Shown: in pieces, positions 34,091-44,566 of the stretch | How the letters are laid out: each line of letters begins with the position of its first letter | Position numbering within the stretch: position 1 is the first letter of the stretch | Assembly: GCA_029449235.1 (NCBI GenBank) | Contig: JANATG010000004.1 | Coordinates: 2,976,001-3,040,000, forward strand | Direction: 5' to 3' | DNA length: 64,000 nucleotides | Source of the DNA: Linnemannia schmuckeri | Taxonomy: Eukaryota > Mortierellomycota > Mortierellomycetes > Mortierellales > Mortierellaceae | Made by a program: the position numbers and the translations under genes | The notes under the pieces: model-generated | The model's input: only the letters and a program-made list of their open reading frames with translations | Told to the model about the DNA's origin: nothing | Database searches by the model: none

Positions 34091-36361
34091 ATGGCACAAC
34101 GGACGCCCGTGGTCCTCATCGGGACCTTCAACATGAACCAACGGCCCATCGAGCAGGACCTCTCAGACTGGCTCGCAACCCACCCATCCCTGTCCTCATT
34201 CACCCCCGAGACCCCACCCAGCAGTCCCACCCCTTCCTCCGCCTCCGCCTCCACTGCCTCCACCGCAACCCCCTTTCACCCCTTTCCCAACACCACAACA
34301 AACGCACCACCCATCATTCCAGATATCGTCGCCGTCGCCTTGCAGGAATTCGCACCTTACCCCGACGCATTCATCCACAACACCTACAATATCCGCACCC
34401 GGATCGATGACCTCGCCAACCTGATTATTCGTACATTGCATAGGACGTGCCCGGGGTATAGATTTTCGTTAGTGTCGCAGACGGCACAGGTGGGGATGAT
34501 TTTGTTTGTGTTGACGAGGGATGGGTCTATGACCGAGTTTGTTGAGCGGATCTCGAACGCTTCTGTGGGGACCGGTCCGGCCATGATGGGAAACAAGGGC
34601 GCCATTGCAACCAAGCTGTCTATCCGGTTACCTTCTTCTCCGTCTTTGGGATCTTCGTATTCGTCCTCTACTATCACAACAACCACTACAACCACAACCA
34701 CAACGACTACCACCGCCACCGCAACAGGGACGACCACTTATACCGGCATTCAGCTCGGCTCAGAGGACGACTTCACCAATAACACAAACAACACAAACAA
34801 TAACGCGGAGGTGCATCACAGGACAAGTTTCGATATTTGTTTCATAAATGCCCATTTGAGTGCGCACCTGAACAAGATCAAGCGGAGGAACGACGATTAT
34901 CTGGCCATCTGCCGACGCATGGTCTTTTTGAACGACAAAGACAACCATGTTGAAGGCTTGCTATTTGAGCATCAGGAACGGCTCTCGACTACTGCTCCGT
35001 CCCCTGCGGCTACTCTTTTGGAGGCTACGGTGGGTAATGGAGGAGCGTACGAGTCGTTGGAGGATTTGCAGACGGAGGATGATGTTTATCAGGTGGACAG
35101 CGACTCGAGACCCCTGCTGGGAGGAGGAGGAGGCAAGAAGGCGTCAGGAAAGCACAACACTAAAGGACATCGCCACCACCATCACCATCACCGCCATAGT
35201 CACAGCAGTCGTCGTCACAGCCATAGCCACAGCGATAAAGACGGCAAGAAGGCCATGGTCTGGGAAGAGAGCATCTTTTCGTGCGACTACATCTTCTGGA
35301 CCGGTGATCTCAACTACCGTCTCGACCTGGCCCAATCCGACGGCTCCCTGTCCTCCCACAAGAAGAAGAACAAGCAGAAATCTCAATCGACCGAGGACCT
35401 TCTCTCCCAATCGACTATGCCCGACCTGACGGCCAGCGAGATTGTCCATGCGATCAAGGCAGGCCAGTTGAGACAGCTCTACAGCCATGACCAGCTGTCG
35501 GCTCAGCGCAAGACCCTCAATGTGTTCAAAGGATTCCATGAGGCTCCGTTGGCGTTTGGACCGACATACAAGTGCAAGATGGGATCGGCGACAGAGTATG
35601 ATATCTCGAAGCGGGTTCCTGCATGGACGGACCGTGTGCTCTGGTTCGTGCACCCCAAGAATGCAACCAGCGCGGATGAGGACCACGAGGACGAGCTGGA
35701 TGCGTGGGATGAACACTCACGGGAAATGGGCCACGGTACTTTGCCCTTGGATTCGTCGCCTAGTACAAGGATTCGGTCCGGTAACTATAGCTCCATGGCG
35801 TCGTCATTGAGTTCCTGGAGCGGATCGAAATCCCGCGGCACATTCTCAAGTCTAAGCAAGCGAGGCAGTGGACCTGCCAGAGGTCCAATGACTGCCGGGT
35901 TGTTCCAGTCCCCACTTGGAATTAGCGACAACAGTCGACAACAGCCTCTTACGACCGCCAGGTCAAACCAGACACTGACCAGCCTCTCGTCCAGGAACAG
36001 CAGTAGCCATCTCCAACAGGCAGCCGCCAATCTCAGCCAGTCGCCTACAACCTCCTCTCCTCTAGGCGAACCTTGCACGAGCCCGCTCCAGATCCACTAC
36101 TACACCTCGCACCCACACTACGCCTCCTCGGACCACAAGCCCGTCTCTGCACTGTTCACCTTGTTACCACACAACCTGGCCTGGTCGCATCATGAGCCCA
36201 ACCCATATGGCATCGACCCGAAGTGGAAGAGCAAGAAGTGGTTTGGAAAGAAGCTGACGACGGTTGTCGGTCATATGTTGAGATGGGGCTTTTTGGCCCT
36301 GGGTTTGGGTGCTATCGTTTATTTCTCTGTCCTCATCCGGCGGCACCTGCACGGCTGGTAG
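34091..36361 (+). CDS. Inositol polyphosphate 5-phosphatase, tail-anchored
   Basis: Removes the 5-phosphate from PI(4,5)P2 and related inositol lipids. A single exon of 756 residues. Motifs in order: IGTFNMNQ; DIVAVALQEF; NKGAIATKLSIR; ICFINAHLSAH; WTGDLNYRL (about 403-411), the metal and catalytic motif; FGPTYKCKMGS; PAWTDRVLWF (about 510), the second signature; and SDHKPV near 680. The catalytic domain is split by low-complexity insertions: a Thr run inside KLSIRLPSS, a His-rich stretch around 360-383, and a Ser-rich region between PAWTDRVLW and SDHKPV. A hydrophobic segment close to the end (about 725-750, LRWGFLALGLGAIVYFSVLI), then RRHLHGW, suggests a tail anchor in an internal membrane. 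The start at 34091 has good context (ACCATGG); the frame stays open upstream only through the pyrimidine leader. Confidence 0.93.
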   Translation: MAQRTPVVLIGTFNMNQRPIEQDLSDWLATHPSLSSFTPETPPSSPTPSSASASTASTATPFHPFPNTTTNAPPIIPDIVAVALQEFAPYPDAFIHNTYNIRTRIDDLANLIIRTLHRTCPGYRFSLVSQTAQVGMILFVLTRDGSMTEFVERISNASVGTGPAMMGNKGAIATKLSIRLPSSPSLGSSYSSSTITTTTTTTTTTTTTATATGTTTYTGIQLGSEDDFTNNTNNTNNNAEVHHRTSFDICFINAHLSAHLNKIKRRNDDYLAICRRMVFLNDKDNHVEGLLFEHQERLSTTAPSPAATLLEATVGNGGAYESLEDLQTEDDVYQVDSDSRPLLGGGGGKKASGKHNTKGHRHHHHHHRHSHSSRRHSHSHSDKDGKKAMVWEESIFSCDYIFWTGDLNYRLDLAQSDGSLSSHKKKNKQKSQSTEDLLSQSTMPDLTASEIVHAIKAGQLRQLYSHDQLSAQRKTLNVFKGFHEAPLAFGPTYKCKMGSATEYDISKRVPAWTDRVLWFVHPKNATSADEDHEDELDAWDEHSREMGHGTLPLDSSPSTRIRSGNYSSMASSLSSWSGSKSRGTFSSLSKRGSGPARGPMTAGLFQSPLGISDNSRQQPLTTARSNQTLTSLSSRNSSSHLQQAAANLSQSPTTSSPLGEPCTSPLQIHYYTSHPHYASSDHKPVSALFTLLPHNLAWSHHEPNPYGIDPKWKSKKWFGKKLTTVVGHMLRWGFLALGLGAIVYFSVLIRRHLHGW

Positions 36362-37042
36362 AATGGATGGAGAGGGAGTGTAGAAGTACCGCCTTTTGTT
36401 ACATAGCTTTTTCTTACAAACTAATAATGATCTACAGTACTCGTGCTATGTTTTTTTTTCTTTTCTCGTTGGCTCTATTGCTTGAATGAAGTGGAGTGAA
36501 GTGGGTTCATCCAAAACGGCCAAACAACAAGCGAGCAGAAAAGAAGGGACGGATGCCGGAGCCCCAATTGACGTCTCTTTGTTCTCCAATGAAGTATGAC
36601 TGTAGCAGATAATTCTCCTTTGATGTCCCTTTACGTGCACTATTGCCCCGTGGGGGGGAGGGGCGGGGGCAGGAGACACCAATGTAAACTTGAGCGGGGT
36701 TGGATACAAAATATATATGACAGGGTGCGAAAAAGAAAAACAAAAAGATATGCGAAATACAAAAAATGATGGTGACTCAAGCTGAGGTGGCAGTTTTTTT
36801 GTGTGTTCTCTCTGACTGCTGAAAAAAATAATTAATAAGTGGAGGATTGATAACGACCGCCCTGCTTTTCTACACCTCATTCTTTTCCCTCCTCCTTTCT
36901 TCTCTTACTTCCTTCATTGCATCCATTCACTCGCTCCTTCTTTTTCTTGCATTCATTTCACACGCTCACCTGCACCTTCACATACCCACCTTCATACCCT
37001 CTCACCAACATTAGCAACTAACAACCAACAACAACAAAAAAT
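36362..37042. other. 5-phosphatase-HIS7 intergenic region
   Basis: This contains the 3' UTR of the 5-phosphatase and the HIS7 promoter. Pyrimidine-rich sequence at about 36870-37010 leads into the A-rich bases before the HIS7 start. A GCN4-type site is listed separately. No open frame is supported. Confidence 0.5.
36773..36779 (+). promoter_or_regulatory. GCN4/CPC1-type site TGACTCA
   Basis: A perfect palindromic core TGACTCA lies about 264 bp before the HIS7 start codon. Fungal bZIP regulators of general amino acid control (Gcn4, CpcA, Cpc-1) bind this core, and histidine genes are classic targets. Position and neighbour fit; function is inferred. Confidence 0.5.
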
Positions 37043-38974
37043 ATGACGGGAACATACTTGCTCGACTATGGCGCAGGAAACGTCCGGAGTCTGGTCAACG
37101 CCGTCAAGAAACTCGGCCACGATATTACTTACGTCAAAGACCCCTCCGACATCCTCAAAGCTGACGTACGTCCTCTTCTTCTTTTTCCTGTTCTTTTGTT
37201 GTTGTTGTTTTTTGTGAGTTCGATCGATATCCATCTGTGCCTGTTGTCTTCGGGGAATTTTTCATTGAAAAAGAAAAGTCTTAATTGCTCGCTCATTGCC
37301 ACATGGATCTATCTAACATTTGCCATACTACCCAAACCATACCATCCTTCCTAATAGAAACTGATCTTTCCAGGAGTAGGAGCATTTGGCTCTGCCATGC
37401 AAAGCCTCCACTCCAAAGGTTACGCCGAACCCTTAAAACAGTACCTAGCTCTCAACAAACCCTTCATGGGTATCTGTGTCGGCATGCAATCCCTTTTCGA
37501 GGGATCCGACGAAAACCCTGGTATCCCAGGTCTGGGCGTCATTCCGGGCCGTGTTCGCCTCTTTGATTCCTCGCTCAAGGCTGTGCCCCACATGGGGTGG
37601 AATACTGCAAGGACGATTCAGGGACCGGAAAGGGCTAAAGGTTGTGGGCTGGAGGAAGGGAGGGCTTATTATTTTGTTCACTCGTTTGCGGTGCCGTTTG
37701 TTGAGGGTTCGACTGAGGCCAAGGAGTGGTGCTTGACGACGACGCAGTATGGTGGGGAGGGTTCTGGCGGAGAAGTCTTTATTTCGTCCGTCAGGAGAGG
37801 GAACATTTTCTGTACACAGTTCCATCCTGAAAAGTCGGGCTTTGCGGGCGTGAATGTGTTGAAGGCGTTCTTGGATGGTGATGCGGCCGTCGGCGCCGAG
37901 GGCGATGCGGCTCTGATCCAGGCTTCGACCTTGGCCCCCAGTGGCGGATTGTCGGTCTTGGCACCTACTTTTATCCCTGAACCAACGCAGGACCAGTTCA
38001 CGAAACGCATCGTAGCCTGCTTGGACGTCCGCGCTAACGACCAAGGAGATCTCGTCGTTACTAAGGGCGACCAATACGACGTCCGCGAGCAATCCACCAA
38101 TGGTCAAGAAGGCGACGTCCGCAACCTCGGAAAACCCGTCGAACTGGCCCGTCGCTATTTCGAAGAAGGCGCAGACGAGATCACATTCCTCAACATCACC
38201 TCCTTCAGGAACTGCCCCCTCCTCGACCTGCCCATGCTTGAAGTTCTCCGTCGGACTTCCGAGACCGTCTTCGTCCCCCTCACCATCGGAGGAGGCATCA
38301 AGGACGTTGTCGACCCCGACGGAAAACTTCACCCTGCCCTGGAAGTCGCCGGAGAATACTTCAGAAACGGCGCTGATAAAGTCTCTATTGGCTCCGACGC
38401 CGTCTACGCTGCCGAAAAGTACTACGCCCTTGGCGGACGCGGCGACGGCACGAGCGCCATCGAAACCATCGCCCACGCCTACGGCTCCCAAGCAGTCGTC
38501 ATCTCTGTCGACCCCAAAAAGGTCTACGTCAACTCCCCCGCCGACGCGCCCACCCACCACGTCATTCAACCCGCCCAACCCGGACCCAACGGCGAGAAGT
38601 ACTGCTGGTACCAATGCACCGTCAGCGGCGGTCGCGAGGGCCGTGACATGGACGTCCGCCAACTCGTGATTGCATGCCAAGCTCTGGGCGCCGGCGAGAT
38701 CCTTCTGAACTCCATGGACCAGGACGGAATGAAGCAAGGTTATGATCTGACCTTGATCCAAGACGTCCGGGCTGCGATCTCGATCCCCGTGATTGCTTCT
38801 TCGGGTGCCGGATGTGCTCAGCATTTTGTCGAGGTGTTTGAAAAGACGGGCGTCCAGGCCGCCTTGGCCGCAGGCATCTTCCATAGACGCGAGGTTCCCC
38901 TCGAGGATGTCAAGACGACCTGTGTCAACGCCGGCATTCGTATCCGCACGATCGATGCTCCTCTCGCCATCTAA
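37043..38974 (+). CDS. HIS7: Imidazole glycerol phosphate synthase, HisH-HisF fusion
   Basis: Fifth step of histidine synthesis: glutamine amidotransfer and cyclisation, yielding imidazole glycerol phosphate and AICAR. Exons 37043-37165 and 37358-38974 give 579 residues. The N-terminal amidotransferase has LLDYGAGNVRSLVNAVKKLG, the nucleophile Cys at about 81 in MGICVGMQSLFEGSDE, and the His-Glu pair in FHPEKSG (about 197). A linker leads to the cyclase barrel: IVACLDVRANDQGDLVVTKG with the first catalytic Asp, GADEITFLNITSF, LTIGGGIKDVVD, SIGSDAV, ISVDPKKVYV, LLNSMDQDGMKQGYD with the second, and IASSGAGCAQHF. The fused order is typical of fungi and plants. The upstream TGACTCA suggests general amino acid control. 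It converges with MSS4. Confidence 0.97.
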
Positions 38975-39697
38975 ACTGTTCTCTAGTTTTGTTCCTTTCT
39001 TACACTTTCATCTTTTCATCTTTGTCCGTTTCAGAAAAAACAAATAATTCATAAAACGATAATCAACACCCCCTAATTAATTTCCAATGGTAAATGTTAA
39101 TGGTCAAATATACACATAGGGTCAGGATTTGTTTCAAAAGATCCTTTACGTCAAAAAAGAACGTTTGAAAGGGAAGGCAGGAAATAGTGGAACAGGGTAG
39201 GGCTTGTAGAAAGCCTTGGCTGGATGCGTGGGATGTGTGAATGTGTGTCTACTCTACAAATATAACAAAAAAAAGTCTATGGTTGGGTGGCAAAAAAACA
39301 GGTTCGGAAAGGGGAAGTGAAGGACAAAAGTCCAAACTAGGAAAAAATAGGCAAAGGATAACTACGTGACAGAAAAGGGCTGACATCGATATGACTAAGG
39401 ACAGAGGATGATTTTGAGAACCAGGGCACGATGGGTGGGTGTCATAAAAATGAAAGATGTCATAAAGGAGAGGTGGGTATTCATAACAATGAAAGTCATC
39501 AATCGAGATAGCGGTTAAGAAAGGATGAGTGCAGGTGTAGTTTTGCAGTGGAAAGGCGTACTGGTTCTCGATATGTTTTTTTTTTTTTTTCTTTTTTTCC
39601 TTGATGTCCTTGTCGATGATCGTCCTGTTTTCTTGTCAGTCGGCTGTCTTTTGTTTACGCACTTCTGGATCCAAAAGGAGTCAACAGAGGGTCATAT
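38975..39697. other. HIS7-MSS4 tail-to-tail intergenic region
   Basis: This 723-bp region should hold the two 3' UTRs. A T tract with one C lies at 39575-39600. There are no supported genes; the short frames present have no recognisable content. Confidence 0.5.
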
Positions 39698-40157
39698 TTA
39701 CTCAGAGTGAGGGTGACTCTTGGATTCAAGGACGGGAAGGACATCATGATTGACCTTAATGGCGTGAATCATAAAGCTCAAGAATCGCGACGCATACTCA
39801 ATCGGGTTGACAGATGAGATCGCATGCTTGTCCTGACTCATCGCCTTCCAGTAATGCTCAATCTTCTTGACATAGTTGTACGGCGTCAAGATATCGATAA
39901 TACCGAGGTAGTAGAGATCCTCTCCTCGGACATTCTGTTCGTTCGTCGACAATAGACCGCCGTCGTCCGCGTAAAAGATGCAGTGTCTTCGTTCCGAGAA
40001 GGAATCCGACGGTAGTGTCGAGGGTCCGAGTGCCTGTGGATCCGACACCTTCACTGCCATTCTCAATGCGTTGACCTTGCTCTCCCGCTTATCCCGACGC
40101 GACGGTTCCCTCACGAGTTGTTTCGTCGTATCCGGCTATATTTATCAGAAAAAGACG

Positions 40158-40188
<31 letters not shown>

Positions 40189-41624
40189 TCAGTACATACA
40201 CACACAATTAATAGTACATATGTCATCTTCAAGACATACTGTATCGTTCTTATCGTGAAAGGTACAGGATGAGAAACTTACGTGGAAGACCTTGAGGGTG
40301 TTATCTCGAATGTTGTCCTTGTTTCCACGTTCGAGGTCATGAATACCGATGAGCAAGCTGTAGTCCATAATGTTGAGTCTGGCCAACAGCTCCACATCCC
40401 GCTTGGTCTGTTCCACAAACAGATGGCGCTTCTCCGGTCCGAGCTCCAGCTTGCGGTTGCGGTTTACCCAGTTGAGATCCTTCTGAGTCGCACGCGGGTT
40501 GTTGTTGAGTTCCTCGTCGCTGATTGCACGTCCCAAAGTTGAGCCCTTCAAATCATATGTCTCGTGGATATCCCTGTTGGGAGGGAAGACGTTGCCCATA
40601 ACCACAAAGTGAATCTTGCGTCCATGAGGTAGCTTGACACGATGCAGTCCAAAGAATCGGCAGAGCAGGGTATGTGGGTTTTGCTTCACATGCTATACCA
40701 CATAAAAAAAAATACGCACGGAGGTAATGTTAATACCAAATTCACAAAAGAAAAACGAGCAGAGAATTAACAGCCATTAGTAACAAAAACGTACGTTGAA
40801 GTAGTCCTTGAGGATCTTGCGCATGAACTTGTGCTCGGCGTGGTGGATGGTCTTGATGATGAAGCGGTAGTCCTGCGAAAAGTAAAAGAAACTGCCACTC
40901 TTTCCAGGCGACCCCAATTCCGATAGGATATACTTGCTTGTCAACGACACCTATACAGCATCAGAGAGGAATCGTAGATCATTTGCATTTAGAATAAGTT
41001 CGAATCTGCATTCAAAACCACCCCCACTTTTCATTTTTCATGTCCGTCTATTCCCCCTGTTCCCCTGCGTTTTTCTCCCCCCGGTGTTCATATCCACTGT
41101 TGGAGCGGGACTGAACCTTGGGCTGCACATGCATGCGCACTCATCCAAATTCGATCTATATCAGGCTCCGTTTCTCCTCTCCCTGTGTGTGGTGTGTGTT
41201 CACTCCTATTGAATCCTGGGCTCTCAATCGGCCATGTCCCATCCAAGTCTGTTTTTTCTCTCTCTATCTCTGCTCCCTTATTTTCTTCCGCAACCCATGA
41301 AATGAAATCTTGCGAAAAATAGAACGCTTCTTTGCCTGTTCGCTGGCTGTACTGTACAGATATACTAAACCATGCTGAACTCCAGAACAAGATGAAGGGT
41401 ACCCTCTTGTTCTTCATGATGCAATGGTATGTATTGTCGGTCTACACACTTTTTGTAAGCTTGTATCGGAAGAACCTTTCTTGCTGCTGCCTGGTGTTCC
41501 CTGTTTTTCGTGTGTGTTGTGTTTTTTTTTGTGTTTTGGAGCCGAAATAATACATTTTTTTTTTTTGGATCCGATCCCTGTTCCATTGTCGCCTCTTTTT
41601 TAGTCGATGAGCCCTGCGTGAGAT

Positions 41625-41660
<36 letters not shown>

Positions 41661-44060
41661 CAAGCCGCCTCTCTTGACCAATTGCTCTAGATGTAAAGAG
41701 AAAAGAAAGCCGAATTACCAAGTAATCAGAGGCATCAATGTGGAAATCTTCGCGCAAGTTACGGAAGACCCATGGTGCATAATCCTTGAACTTGAAGTCG
41801 TACTTAGACGAAGGTGTCAATTCGTTGCCAGTACTATTCAAACAAAGCCATAGGCGTCATTAGTATCACGTCGCCAAAATAAAAAAAAGAGGAGAGAGGG
41901 TGATTCAAACATAGCAATCACCAGTTTGCCTTACATGTCGAAGGCCAACTTGTGGGCTGAAGTAAAGTCCTCGTCGACCAGGGCACGCTGAGGCTTTGCT
42001 TGGCAGCGAGACACCTATAAGTGCACGAAACAACGAATTATTTTGAAATCATAAGTAAAACGCGCTTCTCTCCGTCTCCTCCCCCTTGTTGCACAGTCTT
42101 GTGTTTGGTCAACGTTGAAATATGATCCTTAGAAAGGAGTCAATGGTATTGAACGTACACTAACGCGGATACCGGTCAACATATTGTACATGAGGACATA
42201 GTTGACATGATCCTCGCCGATAGGTGTACCGATCATGACACGGTCATCGTTGTCATCCTTCTTGCGCTTCGACATGCGTCGACTGCTGCTCTTCTTCAAG
42301 GCATCCATCCTGCTACGTCGAGCGTCCTCGACCTCATCCATCTCCATCTCGTCGTCCGAACGAGGAAAGGAGGATGTGGCCAATTCAGCAGAGTAGGTGT
42401 TGCGGCGGTAGAGCTGCTTTCTACGAGCCCGGGCAGAGCTTTCGGCTTGAGGGTCGAGTTGTTGCTGGGTGCTGCTAGGTCGAGAAGTCGATGAGTTAGG
42501 CAAATCGCCCAAGTTCATGGAGCCGTGCGGGAGCTTACGATAATCCATGGTCGACGCACGTGTAGGTGGGCCGTAATGAGAGGGTCCAGACTTGTTGTAT
42601 CCGCCTCCTGCTCCAGAAGCGCCTGCAGTAGGTATCAAAGTCATGGTAGGTCTCACCGATGGCTCTGGCCAAGACTCTATCGCGGCCACCGACGCCGTCG
42701 CAGGCTGTTGTGGCTGTTGCAATTGATCCTTCTGAATGTATTGTTGATGCTGCTGCTGGTATTGAAGTTCAGCGGAAGGTCGCTGCTGCTGCTGCTTCTG
42801 ACTGGTAACGAGAGGAGGAAGGAAAGCGCCTGCAGGGTTGATGGGCGAAGAAGGGGCAGAGGAAGAAGGCACTGAGGAGGCAGCAGAGGCAGAGGGTATT
42901 GGCAGGGCTGCAAGAGTTGACATATTGGCGAGCGTCGACGATACATCCGAGATTTTGATGGGTGCATAGCTGGAGGGTCGAGGGCGGCTGGGAGCGGGGT
43001 TGTTGGAGGTCGAGGAGGTTGAGGAAGTCGAAGGGCGGGAAGGATTGGCAGAGAGGGCAGCCAGGGCATAGTCGACTGGGGTTGGTTGAGAAGAAGAGTT
43101 GGTGATGGGGATGGAGATGGAGGAGGCAGGGGATGAGACATTGGTTGACTTGTAGGTATTGGAAGGAAAGGTCTCTGTGGAGCTGAGGGTCGGGGAGGGC
43201 TCGAGGTGGAAGGCATTGTTGCTACGGTTTGAGTGGCTACTGGCACTACTGCTGGCAGTGTATCCGTTGCTGTAGTTGTTATTGTATTGTTGATGGTCGA
43301 GTGAGGCGGGTTGAGGAGGAGAAGGAGGAGGGGAATGGGGCTTTTGTTGTTGTTGCTGTTGGACTAGAGACGACTTATTTGTTGGTGGGGATAGAGACGA
43401 TATCCTCGGCGGGGTCATGGGAGTCTTTAAAGTCATGGAGACGGCAGCTGCAGCTGCAGGTGAAGAAGGTGGAGGCGGAGAAGAAGACCGCAACGAATTG
43501 GAATGTGGATCGAGCAGCTGATGATTCTGTTGCTGTTGTTGTTGTTGAATTGATCGTTGTTGTTGGTACTGTTGGTATTGTTGAGAAGGTAAGAGGGGCT
43601 GTTGCTGTTGTTGTTGTTGCTGGTATTGGTGGAGGTGAGGGTTGTGGTGAATTCGTGTCTTGCGGACCGACGGTTCCTGAGTCGGGTCCGCAGGGGTCTG
43701 AAACCGTGCGGTGTTGCCAGAGGGCCAAGTCGGAAGGGGCTTCTGGTTGAAAGAGGTCTGTTGTTGTTGCTGTACAATTGGTGGTGAGGACTCGAGAGAG
43801 GGGGTTGTCTGTGTGCCCTCAGAGACCCTTTGGATATAGTCTTCATTAAAGTCCTGTTTCTCTTGGAGAAGGTCGTGATAGAAGCCATTTGTCTTTGAGT
43901 GGATGTGCTGGTAGATGTGCTGGTCGATCAGACTGTCATTGTCACTTAGATGGCTGTTGTTCTCATGAGAGTAACGAGTAGCACTTGTAGGGGACGAAGG
44001 CTGTTGATTGTAGGTGGTAAAGTGGCCGTTGAGGTGGGACTCGACCTTTGCAGACTCCAT
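39698..44060 (-). CDS. MSS4: Phosphatidylinositol-4-phosphate 5-kinase
   Basis: Makes PI(4,5)P2 at the plasma membrane. Exons (minus): 44060-42159, 42014-41935, 41833-41719, 40950-40795, 40692-40282, 40135-39698, giving 1,033 residues. The first 600 residues are low complexity with many Gln and Ser/Pro runs. The kinase core begins near GEDHVNYVLMYNMLTGIRVS and VSRCQAKPQRALVDEDFTSA. It continues with the nucleotide loop (SPGKSGSFFYFSQDYRFIIK), KTIHHAEHKF, VKLPHGRKIHFVVMGNVFPP, YDLKGSTLGR (about 797), NIMDYSLLIGIHD (about 860) and the specificity loop YNYVKKIEHYWK. The C terminus SSVNPIEYASRFLSFM is also family-typical. An upstream in-frame ATG at 44219 lies in the pyrimidine leader and is less likely. 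Intron 3 (40951-41718) is 768 bp and carries a 31-nt T tract. Confidence 0.95.
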
Positions 44061-44527
44061 TGCTGTTGTTTGTTGTTGTTGTTGTTGAATAAATGGAAGT
44101 GGTGGCAAATGAATATATATATACGGATATGGATGTGAGTGTGAATGTGTAGGCAAGCAGGAGAGAAGGGGAGAGGGAAGAAGATTTGTAGAGAAAGAAG
44201 TGGAGATGCTCAACCACAAGAGAGAGAGAGAGGGATATATAAAAAAAAAAGGAGTTGCGGATGAGAGTAGATAAAAGCAAAAGAGAGGGAAAGAGGAAGA
44301 GAGAAGAGGATGATGGCGAAGAGAAAAGAAAATGAGAAAGAAGAGAAATGATGGAGAGAGACGAAGAGGAAGAGGAGGAAGAAAAAGAAGAGCAAAAATA
44401 AATTAAGCCCAAGTGTATATGTGGCGGCGATGGTTATGGTGTATGTCCGATACATCATTACAAACACAAAAACACAAGAGACACAGAGACACATCGCCAC
44501 ACGGTACATATATATACGACGACGGAG

Positions 44528-44566
44528 ATGGCATATGGATGGCATATGGATGGCATATGGATGGCG
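44528..44566 (+). repeat. 11-bp tandem repeat ATGGCATATGG
   Basis: Three perfect copies plus a partial fourth lie head to tail upstream of MSS4. Each unit contains the palindrome CATATG. Confidence 0.85.

Noticed and set aside
44061..44219. Upstream in-frame start of MSS4 at 44219
   Set aside because: The extra 53 residues translate leader microsatellite; ATG 44060 follows the CAACAA-rich context typical of fungal starts.
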